DNA of 35,008 nt from Dichomitus squalens LYAD-421 SS1 (taxonomy: Eukaryota; Basidiomycota; Agaricomycetes; Polyporales; Polyporaceae), in assembly GCF_000275845.1 (NCBI RefSeq), contig NW_006766939.1, forward strand, positions 67,365 through 102,372, given 5' to 3'. Under the pieces are notes generated by a model. The model was given only the letters and a program-made list of their open reading frames with translations. It made no database searches and was not told the DNA's origin. Positions within the stretch are counted from its first letter, which is position 1. Each line of letters begins with the position of its first letter. The translations under genes were made by a program, and so were the position numbers. Below, piece by piece: positions 10,863 through 19,985 of the stretch.

Positions 10863-13148
10863 ATGTCTCCCAACAACGACCTCCCGAACTCCTCACGTCC
10901 CTCGCCCTCGAATCCGCCCACCATGCAGTACCTCGCGCTCCCTGTGGAAGTCATCGAGAGCGTCATCGACCGCTGCTCCCGCGACACGAAGACACTGCTT
11001 GCTTTCGCTCTCACCTGCCGCGACCTCCATCCTCGTAGCATCATCGTCCTATTCACGGAGGTCCGCCCTCAAAGCAGGGATCGGCTCTTTGATCTCTGCG
11101 ACGTGCTCAAGGCGAAGCCCGAGCGTCAGCCTATCGTGCAATCTCTGTGGATTCATTGGAAAAACTTTGCTCCATACCCTCTGCTGTCTATTCTGCCTGC
11201 TCTTCGTCATATAACGTTTGGGGTGTATTGTGATCCGCTAATGATATGCCACCCTTCCACTCTACTCTGCTGCAGGCGATCCGGGATCGGGATTCGGAGC
11301 CTGACTATCAAGAACGCTGGATTCTCGACTTGCACCGCTTTCCTCCAGTTCCTTGCCGCATTCCCGAGCATCGAACACCTCACATGCAAGCAGCTGTCAA
11401 TAATACAAAAAGGCGAAGCGAGCCCATGGGTGCAAAAGAGTCTGTCTCGCCAACTGCGTCTGAGAACGTTGACTGTGAGTGTTGTTATGGTTGTCTCCGT
11501 GTTGATTCGTTATTCTGACTTCCACGCCTCTTCCGACAGATACTTCCCTACGTAGACGAGGACATCACGGAATCATTGCTCGGGATAGGTCCACCGGTGA
11601 TTCCCGCTTCGCTTCCCACCCTCAACCATCATCGTTCGTATTACAGCTCTTGTCACAATCCCTGCAATCTCATCGCACACACTAGAAACATCGCCCATAC
11701 TCCCTCAGTTATCAGACGGTACCCTTGAGGTCTCGTTGACATTGCGGATACATGTTTGGACGGAGGAGATCGAATGCGTTGTGAAAACCTTGGGGGGTCC
11801 AGTAGCAATGAAGATCAGCACCGTCACTGTGTTTCTCAAGCATGACAACACTGGGGAGCTATACCTCCAATGCCGTCAATCTGCGAACCTGGAGCTTTAT
11901 GCAGCACTGGAGAAGATCCTCAGCAAGTATCCCGCCCATCGTGTGGTACTCGCGGTAAATGGTGGCCTTTGCTTGAATATGCGGAAGACAATCTCTGCGA
12001 TGGAGGAATTCAGAAGGTGCTTTCCCAAAGAAAGTGAGCACTGGTCGCTTGCAGAAGAGCCCACATACTGTGATTTTCACTCACCAACCATGGTGCTAAG
12101 CTAGAGGTTGACTTGTGTAGCTGGAAAACCCGGGCATGAATTGTGCGTCACTGCACTTGTTGTCTCCCCAGATGGGCGATGGGTAGCGACGGCCTCCGAT
12201 GATTCCACGATCATCCTGTGGGATGCCCGAGCTGCCTGCATCTCGCAAGAGTGGTTCGCCCACGATGACAGGGTCAATAGTCTCGCGTTCTCACCAGACG
12301 GTCGATACCTCGCGTCCGCAGGTCACGATAAGGTGGTGATCTGGGACATCAGCGGTAGCTCACACCAAGTTGCCACCCTCGAAGGTCACACACGTACCGT
12401 TAAAGACTGCACTTGGTCAGGAAATGGTGCTTACATTGCATCCCACGACTCCAAGTACAACGTGCGGCTCTGGGATGGACGCACATTCCAACCGCTACGC
12501 TTTCAATGCCCCAGCAAGCAAGCAATCATCGAGCCCCTGTTTTCACCTGACAGCCACTGGCTTCTCTTCCACGATTATGAGAGCTGTGGCGTTTGGGATA
12601 TGGCGTCTGGCACATACCTTCCGCTCCCATTCGAGGGAAACGCCCAGGCTAAACATGCCTTAACAGCCGCATTCAGCCCAGAGAGCACCCACGTCGCTGT
12701 TGGATACAGTGATAGGACGATCCGCGTTTGGGACATAGGGACAAGGCAGGAGCCTCTGCTCTGCAAGGATGACACAGGTGGCGTCACCGATGTGGCCTTT
12801 TCCCCGGATGGTCGGCTGCTGCTCTCAGCCTCGAACAACAAGACAGTGAAGACGTGGGATGCACACACTGGTGCCATGATGCAGTCATTCGATGGACACG
12901 CGTTGACGGTGTCTCAGGCGTGCTTCTCCCCCTGCGGGAATTACATCGCCTCTGCATCTGCTGACAGGACGGTAAGGGTGTGGAGGACAAGTGATGGATC
13001 TTGCTTGGCAATGCTCTCCGATCATGGTGCCTGGGTCTCGTACGTCGCATATACTCCGGACGGGACAATGTTGTGGTCTGCGGCACGGAACGGGACTGTG
13101 TTGGGTCACCGTGTGCAGGACTTTATGCCGGACGAATCCGAGTTTTGA
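10863..13148 (+). CDS. Gene B: F-box / WD40-repeat protein, four exons
   Basis: Proposed exons are 10863-11474, 11540-11633, 11716-12069 and 12121-13148, giving 695 residues. Introns of 65, 82 and 51 nt lie at the positions and phases of gene A (gtgagt...cgacag, gttcgt...ttatcag, gtgatt...gtgtag); intron 1 contains a ctgac branch-point-like motif. The F-box (about residues 25-67) reads LPVEVIESVIDRCS and LAFALTCRDLHPRSI. The linker contains LSKYPAHRVVLAVNGGLCLN. The C-terminal half carries eight WD40 repeats such as FSPDGRYLASAGHDKVVIWD. The protein probably recruits a substrate to an SCF ligase; no target can be deduced. The sequence is mosaic: 12875-13070 is identical to 6711-6906 of gene A, and 12261-12444 is identical to 25061-25244 of gene C. 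All splice sites are intact, so the gene is probably functional. Confidence 0.83.
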
Positions 13149-14577
13149 ATAGAGTTGTGTAGTGAATCGTCTGTTCCCGCTCCCCGGCGCATCTCATACG
13201 TTTGCGTCATGATGTACTATGTATATATGCTGACCGGTCTCGATCTCGCCTCAGATATTCTGTGTAGCTTCGTTCAGTGATACGTACGACTGTCGTTCCC
13301 GCAGATATTTACCCTACATCTTGTATCTGCTTCATCACACACCAACCCTTTCTGATTATGCAGCGATGGATTGCGCAAGCTGGTTCCGTGTCGATCTGGA
13401 AAATCAAATCGTGCGCCAAGATATCTTTACAAACATACCGGGTGGAAAGCTCATACGATCCGACAGGCCTTTGAATCGCGTGAGATGTCAAAGCTCGTAA
13501 CTAACATTAGGAGATCATGAACGAACGTCATTGTTTCGCTGTCAAGTACCGAGACGGAGGGATTTACGACAACGGCCATCCGGCGTCGACGGCGTAACGT
13601 GCCTACGCGAATGCCGTCAGTGGTTGCGCAGCGCCCACAGTGTCTGAACCTTCTTCGATTAACGCGACGTGAAGCGGTCTGTCCCGAAGATGTGCCCCCT
13701 TCGACCAGACTGCAAGCTGCGACGCCACACCGACGGCTTCCAGCAGCGGACAGGGCCCACAGTCCAGATCTCGCTCCCGTTTGTCGCCATCCCTAACGGC
13801 GATTTACAGGTCCTCCTGCTCCTTGCGTCCGGGTTTGGCCCGAAGGATCTGCGACACGCGCGCGACGCTATCGAAAAACTCGGCCGGATATTCTGTGAAC
13901 AAGACCACTCACTGTCCTCTTGCTTGAGGCGGCGCGCATTGTGCCGCTGAGGCCCATGCGTTGCAACGGATTCGGAGAGATTCATCTGATGGGATGTGAA
14001 AGATGCATTCATTGAGGGATGATGATTGTAGACACAGAACGGGTACCTATATTCGCAGAAACGTTACCCTAGTATAAGGTATCAGTCATTCGCCGTCATC
14101 AGACCTGTGACTCGAGCACTGCGGCGTCCACAGGGAATGCGACGACGAACTCACCTATGAGAACATTGAGAAGCAAGTGCCAGGAAAGATGGATCCTTCA
14201 GACACCGGCGCGGTTGGACCTGGAATATGACTCACCTTGACTTCCCCGAACATCTGCTATACGCTGTACGAGACCCCACCTAAGCAGATGCGTGTCAATG
14301 TCGAGTTCGCGACTGAAGAAGACAGTTCAGCTCGCCTAGGAAGGGTGATGAGAGCGGGCATGTGTGGAGATATGAAAGGGTGCATTAGGGGACAAGCTAC
14401 GGTTGCGCGCAGGACTCATGGCCGTATAATGAGAGGTCGGTCCAAGCACAGTGCATCACGACAAATACCGGTGATGAAACGTCCGAGGTAGTAGTAGACT
14501 TGAGGCCAAAAACAGAGGGAGCGTGCGATCGGGTTCATTCCGGGACGCGGCCCGCTTGTTAGCGCCTGGCAGGGACA
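13149..14577. repeat. Spacer of unit B, left part
   Basis: No intact gene. The spacer starts with the shared atgatgtactatgtatatat block near 13207. About 13599-13950 is the conserved downstream block; here one frame stays open for 93 codons (RTGPTVQISLPFVAIPNGDL, FGPKDLRHARDAIEKLGRI) without recognisable domain. About 14040-14577 closely matches the inverted copy at 29390-29930, including cagtcattcgccgtcatcag. Collinearity with the spacers of units A and C breaks near 14577, just after gcgcctggcagggac, where the large unit B-specific insertion begins. Confidence 0.6.
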
Positions 14578-14654
14578 CCGTCTCCCCCCGACGCCCGTCG
14601 TCCAAAACTGCAACGTCGCCTCGCTCCATATCGCTCGCTCTTGAATCTGCTGTA

Positions 14655-14803
14655 AGTACCCAAATCTGGACCTCGCCCTCCACCACCGCTGTCAGTATCT
14701 CGCTCTGGAGCATGCAGCCCCTTCCGTGCAAGCTCTCCCAACGCCTGACAGCCGAGCGCATTGTGTGCCCGACGTCTGCGTCCGGCCTCCGCAGCGGGCG
14801 CAC
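14655..14803 (-). pseudogene. Conserved coding-like exon of unknown gene
   Basis: On the minus strand this encodes PLRRPDADVGHTMRSAVRRW, then LHGRGCMLQSEILTAVVEGE. The same stretch occurs on the plus strand of the inverted copy at about 29160-29320, where HTLRSAVRRW, SLHERGC and EILTAVVEGEV are kept. Just downstream the two copies differ by four bases (gtacttacag against gtacag), which changes the frame of the continuation. The composition looks like genuine protein, but I do not recognise a family. It may be part of a transposase or a captured gene in the insertion complex. Confidence 0.3.
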
Positions 14804-15360
14804 GCTGGGGAAGGGCGGTGATCGTCGGTAGGGCGTAGGATGCAGCCGTGGGGGGAAGCATGGGGGCAGATGGGCTACGTAGACGTGAACCGCGTGAGGT
14901 TCGGACGCGGGGCAGCGGCGGTGGTGGAAACGGGCAAGGCGTGCCGGACATCAGCAAAACTAGCAAACCATGGTCTCGCATGGCCACGGCGCCCGAAACT
15001 GACCTACCCTTTCCGGAAACCGCAAGCGCCGCCTAATTCTGGCCAACTCCCATCCCTCCTGACGGAATCTGGCCATAGAGCATCTGCGCGGATGGACACC
15101 GGTAATGATAGACAGGTATGTATCTTACGATATTACTTCATACCAGTTACTTTGCATGAGACAAGGTGCGCGGAAAATAAGACTATGCAAAGCCGCCAAG
15201 CGCTCCGACCCTCCACCACATCCTCCTCGGCATTCCTCACCAATCTCCTTCCTCTCCCGAGCGCGCTCGTTGTCGTTGCCCATCCTCCTCTCCGCCTCCG
15301 CCCTCTCCGCCTCCTCATCTACGACACTTTGCGGATCTTCTCCGAGCCGCCGAGCCTTAC

Positions 15361-15438
15361 CTCGCTCGCGCCACGCGCGAGGCTAATGGAAAAGTCGAGG
15401 ATAGATTGGAGCTCCACGTCAGAAAGCTGGGTGGTCAT
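15361..15438 (-). pseudogene. Possible first exon of an inositol-monophosphatase-like gene (captured fragment)
   Basis: An ATG at 15438 (minus) opens 26 codons, MTTQLSDVELQSILDFSISL, ARGASE, followed exactly at a codon boundary by a consensus fungal donor, gtaagg. The opening resembles the N-terminal helix of fungal inositol monophosphatase family proteins (pattern LqsILDFaisLAr), recalled from family knowledge and not verified. No downstream catalytic motif follows in the window, so only the 5' end of a gene would be present. It lies inside the TIR element, as expected for transduplicated host sequence. Alternative: chance similarity of an unrelated helix. Confidence 0.33.
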
Positions 15439-15666
15439 GATGGTGTTGACGTATGAAGAGGCGCATACATTGCTGCGCCTCGGATCGATGCGTACGGCAC
15501 TGCACCGAACACATTCTATCCCTACCCCATCTTCAGGCACGCAACCGTTCAAGCAAAGGCATATAGGAGAGGCGGGTAATGCTATTTGATACAGTGAATA
15601 CTGAGTCACTTCGCTATATTGTCATAGAATACGGGCGACGAAAAGAATGCAGCACATCAGACACTT

Positions 15667-15890
15667 TCACTGAACAGCGATCGTCTCGCCACCGCCAACT
15701 GAAGGGATCTCCAAACCTAATACAGAGCCCCGGACGAATGGTGCAGTGGCTGCCCCGTCTGAATGAGCCTCTTGCGGATGCACAACCGCCTCTGTCGTCG
15801 TTACGTCCTTCAGCTGCCAGTTCTCTTCAATTGCCTCAAGCGGGGCAACCACGACGTCCTCCCGTGGTATTGGCAGTACTTGGTGTTGTC
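15667..15890 (-). pseudogene. Captured C-terminal protein fragment, unidentified
   Basis: The minus strand has an open stretch encoding QVLPIPREDVVVAPLEAIEE, TTEAVVHPQEAHSDGAATAP and GLEIPSVGGGETIAVQ before a stop. The amino-acid composition is that of a genuine protein and unlike the stop-rich surroundings. The frame is closed upstream by a stop near 15893, close to a possible acceptor. It lies about 230 bp upstream (minus-strand sense) of the candidate phosphatase exon, so if real it probably comes from a different source gene. Family unknown. Confidence 0.3.
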
Positions 15891-16957
15891 ACTGTGGATG
15901 ACAGCGTACTGACTAGATGCCCGAACGTAGCGCCGGAGTATGCTTGTTGATCATGAGCGCCTGCCCCGTATGGTGATGTTCCCTTCACGATCCTCATCCT
16001 GTCTTCTTTCTAAGTGTACTCTCCTCAAGTGAAATTTTCAAGCTTGCGCATCGGATCAACAGCCTGTCATTCTGCTAGCCCTGCCCTGAACTCCCACTTC
16101 CAAAACCCCCGCCTCTCGACATGGTGTCTGCATCCCTCCTTTGTCACCCGCTACCACATTCCAATGCTACGATGTGCCCCTCGGGCTCTGATGATTGTGA
16201 GTCGTGCCGAGATGCCGTAGCTGCTAATGTCTAGGTTCCACTCTCTAGACTGCAACGTCCCGGGAACAACCCACAGGTATGTACGATGCGCATATACTGG
16301 TTCTTGCCCCTTCAGAAAGCCATGTTGCCTCACTTACCTTTCGTGTTATTGCATGGAGCACAGCTAACGAATATTTTAGGTGCTTATTTAGCAGGGACGC
16401 TGAGGCTTGGATTGCATGTGAATCGGGGTCGGTTGTTCTCGTTATCGTGTACTTACGGCTCTGTGTCTCGGGATCACCTGCTCGTGCTCAGTCAGCGATT
16501 AGCCTTACTAACCCTAACCCTGTCTGATTCTATTCGTAGCAGTGCGTCCTTCTTCCGTGTATAGTAGTTTGCGTCCAATTAGTATAATTTATCAAAATTA
16601 CATACTCGATTATGTGATAATTCTGTTGGCTAGTTCAGCATGATAAATGACCGCTCCGTAGTGTGAGCCTGGGCATCCATGGCAGGAATGACACCAAACA
16701 TTGACCATCTATGTTCATTGACCTAGTCAAAAATGTACAATATTGGCCAGATTTCTGCTGCAGTACGGTACCCGAAGACCATACACTCAGCCAGAAGTGA
16801 CAATCAGTGTTCAAGCGCCCCGCAAGGTCCGGCCATTGCAGATCATACCTGGCGATTCTCTACCAGTTTTCGCCATCCCTTTGCCATATCTCGCCAATCT
16901 GGCCGTGTAAGACGGATCCCGGACATAACTGACCATTTCTTTCGCTTTTTTGCTGAT

Positions 16958-17333
16958 GGACGTTGGGAGCACGGATCGCGCTTAGGATGTCCGGGTGATT
17001 GGGGCAGCGGGAGATGGGGGCCGGATGAAGGGAAGACCGCCGAGGAAGGTATAAAAGGAGGGGGGGCCGCACTGCTGGAGGTGCAGCGCCCGCCCTTCAT
17101 CTTTCTCTTGCTTAGCTGTGGAGGACGGCTCCGGCTCGCGGGGTGATCGTTGTCGCCGATATAGCTGCGTGCGTGCGGCTGACGCTGCTATTGCGCAGTA
17201 GGGAGGATTAGCAGGGCGGACGAATGCGGGGTGGTGGTGGGGTCATGGTGAGTGTCGCTAGTGTCGTTGGAGGTGCGGAATGTGTACTGATGGCGGTTGC
17301 TCTTGCAGTTGAGTGACTGGGGAGCATCGGCGG
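16958..17333. repeat. Junction segment shared with inverted copy, then GC-rich unknown
   Basis: From 16958 to about 17055 the sequence (gttgggagcacggatcgcgc and following) resumes homology to the inverted copy at 28945-29020. That homology ends near ggtata at 17055. From there to 17333 there is no recognisable gene; short ORFs on either strand overlap one another. Confidence 0.45.
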
Positions 17334-18434
17334 TTAGCAGTAGAGAGAGGAGCGGACGTAGAGTAGAGGGGGATGACGTACGACTGTCTGCTTGTCCTTG
17401 AGCCCAACGGTGTCGGGCTCTGTCCGAGCGCGTGCTTTGGTCTGGCTCACGTTGTGTTCCCACACGATCGCCGCGATTGGGGTTGTCGGGGCCGCGAGGA
17501 TGCGCGCGACGGATTTGCCGATATTCTCGTTGGTTGTGAGGATGTGGCGTGCTTTGCCATCTCTACGTACCTTCCATGTCATCTCCTTCGAGGGCGACGG
17601 CGATCGGCTGCGCGGGTGAGGTGGGAGGTAGAGCTGCATCCACCAGCCCACGTCGATGAACGTGTACGGCACGCGGAGCCGCTGGATGAAGTCGTGGATG
17701 GCGAGACGCTGAGTAGAGCGGGATGGGAACGTACGGCCCCGCTTCTCCTTGAGCGCATCGCCGTCATCGGAAGGCCGCTCATCGAGCGTTTGCGCCTTGG
17801 CCTGGCTCACCTCGTCTTCCCATACGATCGCCACGTGATTCCATGATCTGGCTTCCGGGAGGATGCCCGAGGCATATTTGCCGATGTCCTGGCTGTTTGT
17901 CAGGACGTTGCGTGCTGTACCGTCTCCACGTACCTTTCGTGTCGTCTTCTTTGAGTGCGGCGACTGTTTGCTGCGCAGGGGAAGTGGGAGGCAGAGCTGC
18001 GTCCACCAGCCCACGCCGATGAACGTGAACGGCACGCGGCGCCGCTCGACAAAGCCGCGGACGGCGAGACGCCGACTCGTACGCGGAGCCGACGTACCTT
18101 CACGGACGCCCTTTGCGCCTGGCGTGCGGAAGCCGCGCGAGGGGCGGGGCGACACAAGGAGTGGGAGTGCGTCAGGACGGGATGGGATATGCGATGGGCC
18201 AGGATCGGCAGCCGGCAAGGACAGGGCAGCGCCCGCCTCGCGCCCTCCTCTTCCGCTTGCGTTCTGGTGGGGATCGTCGTTGGCGGGGGGTACGTCGTTG
18301 CTCGCCTGTACGGACGGCCGCGCGTGCGATGTCGGGTTGCTGACGGGCGTCCTGCATCCGGCGATGGCGGCGCGGTCGGGTGGAGATGGCGAGCGGTTAC
18401 GGTACGCGATGTCGGTAGACAGGCAGCGTCGCAC
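17334..18434 (-). pseudogene. NmrA-like fragment in two tandem copies (chimeric ORF)
   Basis: A 366-codon minus-strand ORF contains two related segments, residues about 121-231 (17742-18074) and 242-348 (17391-17711). Shared landmarks are RLAVRGFVERRRVPFTFIGV against RLAIHDFIQRLRVPYTFIDV, VGWWTQL/VGWWMQL, and AIVWEDEVSQAKA/AIVWEHNVSQTKA. These match the C-terminal part of NmrA-like NAD(P)-binding proteins (family knowledge). The N-terminal Rossmann fold with its GxxGxxG motif is absent. Each copy ends in a gtacgt donor-like sequence followed by catcccgctctactc or catccccctctactc, so the duplicated unit spans an exon edge. Residues 1-110 are low-complexity and unrelated. I read it as a duplicated, captured gene piece, not a working enzyme. 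Confidence 0.6.
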
Positions 18435-19008
18435 GTACTAGAACAGGTTGTTGGGACGAGCGAACAGCGTCGGCCAGCATCGCAACCTGAGCTCGGATTC
18501 CGGTGATGAGGGCTTGGCTCGGTGCACGACGGTCGGGGCAGAGAGTGACCTGCGTCGATGTCGGCCGAGGACGCGCGTTGCCGCGGGTGGACAAGCCCAA
18601 GCTAGCGGCCGCGGTCAAAGAGAGCGAGGCGGCCAAAGCGCGAGACCGTAGCTAGGCCATTTGCACCGTCGCAGCGGGGGTACCCGTACTCGTAGATTAA
18701 GACGTGTAGAATACAGAATAAAGGTGTCGACAGCGCGATACAGGGGCGCACGAGTCGCACCGACATGCGGGCGCCCGAGTGATTCGCCACTGTCCGCCAC
18801 CACCTCCGACCGCCATCTCCGACCTGCCCTCCCGCTGTACACCTTGGTTTCCACCACTCTGCCTTGCAATCGTCAGCTGTCTGGGGTACACCAAACGCGC
18901 CAGCACAGTCCGCCGGCAGGAATCAACGGCCGTAGACGGCCTAGCGAGTAGGGGGGCGGCACAGGTGAGTGCGAGCACACGTCTCCAAGTCTTGCCCGGC
19001 ACACGTAC
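18435..19008. other. GC-rich stretch, no assignable gene
   Basis: Overlapping ORFs on both strands (up to about 80 codons each, plus parts of longer ones) show no domain. An AATAAA motif at 18717 on the plus strand and an ag|gtgagt donor-like site at 18963 are isolated signals. It forms part of the extra DNA that unit B carries relative to the inverted copy. Confidence 0.4.
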
Positions 19009-19260
19009 CTGCACTGCATGCAGGCGGGAGCGACCGCTGTGGACGATCTGCAGGAACGGGCGGAGCGCAAAGCGAGGTACGTACCTTTGCAGATCTCTGG
19101 GACACGCGCTGCCAAATCGCGACCTTGTCCAAGTCGCTGGCACCAGGTAGGTGTCCCATACCGGTGTCCAGGAACTCCAGCGTGTAGGCACGCCGTACAA
19201 ACCCCTCCATGTCACCGCGGAGCAGCCGTCGGTACTGAACCCGCAGTCTCGTCCGGTTGA
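19009..19260 (-). pseudogene. Two consecutive exon-like pieces of an unknown gene
   Basis: On the minus strand, about 19260-19085 encodes VNRTRLRVQYRRLLRGDMEG, FVRRAYTLEFLDTG and DLDKVAIWQRVSQRSAK, ending exactly at a donor gtacgtac. A short intron-like segment follows, ending in cctgcag, then a 39-nt open piece (19047-19009) ending at another gtacgt donor. The spacing and splice signals suggest a real multi-exon gene. No upstream or downstream continuation could be traced and I do not recognise the family. It lies in the GC-rich part of the insertion complex, close to the NmrA-like fragments and probably captured too. Confidence 0.3.
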
Positions 19261-19985
19261 CACGACCAGGTAAGGTTTCGCCCGTCTGGTGTCCACACGC
19301 TCCGCTGCTCTATACAGGCGGCCACCGAACATCTTCTCGACCGCTGGAGACTCGGTGGCAGAGCAACGTGGTGGCCGTAACACAAGGGAGCGACGGCCGC
19401 GGAGGAGCGGGAGGAGCTGGGCGGGCGTGGAGGACGTGGTGGTGGAGATGTGCACGTATCTACGTGGAACGAAGGTATGCTGTCCCGAATGTACATATTG
19501 CTTCCCGAGCGGCGCGGCACGAGTGAGCCCGTAGCTTCATCCGGCACGCGACTTCACCGCACGCCTGACTCACCAAGATATCGAGTATGTAGCCGTTACG
19601 GACTACAGGAGGAGATGTGGCCAGCAGGCATTTGGCTGGACATCTGCTCGACTCTGCAGCGGCCGCGAAGGAGTTCGACCGCCATTTGAGGCACGTACGT
19701 CCGAGACCGCGTTGCAAGCCGGGCAACAGCCGCGTCCGCCCAAGGTCAGTCCAGCGACAGCCACGCCACCAGCGAGCTCGATTGCGCCCTCCACCTCCCC
19801 CCGGAGCGGAAGTGCGGCGTTCGCGGGCAACGTACTGGCCGACGAGGTACGCAGCACGGCGGGGCACTCCTGTCGCTCCAAGCACCCCGATTCTCCCCGC
19901 GTGGACGGTGCGTCCCCTCCCCGTCCCACAACGACACCGTGCCACAGCCGGCGCCCGAAGCGTCCACGGACACCGCAGGCCAGTG
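19261..19985. repeat. Right part of the insertion complex
   Basis: About 19527-19690 (gtagcttcatccg, cacgcctgactcaccaagat, ggcatttggctggacatctg) is homologous to the inverted copy at 28760-28930. On the minus strand it encodes NGYILDIL followed by a gtgagt donor-like site in both copies, so it may be an exon edge. From 19700 to 19985 the sequence is GC-rich, with mutually overlapping ORFs on both strands and no domain. No gene is called. Confidence 0.4.

Larger units (their letters stand above)
14950..16957. mobile_element. 2008-bp TIR element with captured gene fragments, 4-bp TSD
   Basis: The left end reads ATCAGCAAAACTAGC and the right end, reverse-complemented, ATCAGCAAAAAAGC: ten perfect terminal bases followed by imperfect similarity to about 26 bp. 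GGAC flanks both sides (14946-14949 and 16958-16961). The inverted copy near 29011-29030 carries the uninterrupted sequence (reverse complement gccggacgttgggagc) with a single GGAC, an empty site. Subterminal tctggcca-like motifs occur near both ends (15041, 15070, 16745, 16900). No transposase ORF is present, so the element is non-autonomous. The superfamily is uncertain. Inside are two protein-like fragments in opposite orientation to the array genes; the rest (about 15900-16730) shows nothing recognisable. Confidence 0.7.
14578..19985. other. About 5.4-kb unit-specific insertion complex (nested)
   Basis: In units A and C the motif around cagggac (8490; 27400) runs within tens of bases into the tggacatcgcctc block. 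In unit B the same two flanks are separated by about 5.4 kb. The complex is markedly GC-rich in its second half and contains a nested TIR element (14950-16957), an NmrA-like tandem duplication and other coding fragments. Part of it (14578-14949, 16962-17055 and 19527-19690) is also present in the inverted copy at 28760-29390, so the insertion preceded that duplication. Its ends lack clear inverted repeats. The octamer ggacaccg occurs at both ends and may be a target duplication, but this is weak. Confidence 0.45.

Noticed and set aside
14840..15589. A 249-codon plus-strand ORF
   Set aside because: It crosses the boundary of the 2008-bp TIR element (14950), contains no domain, and overlaps the protein-like minus-strand fragment.
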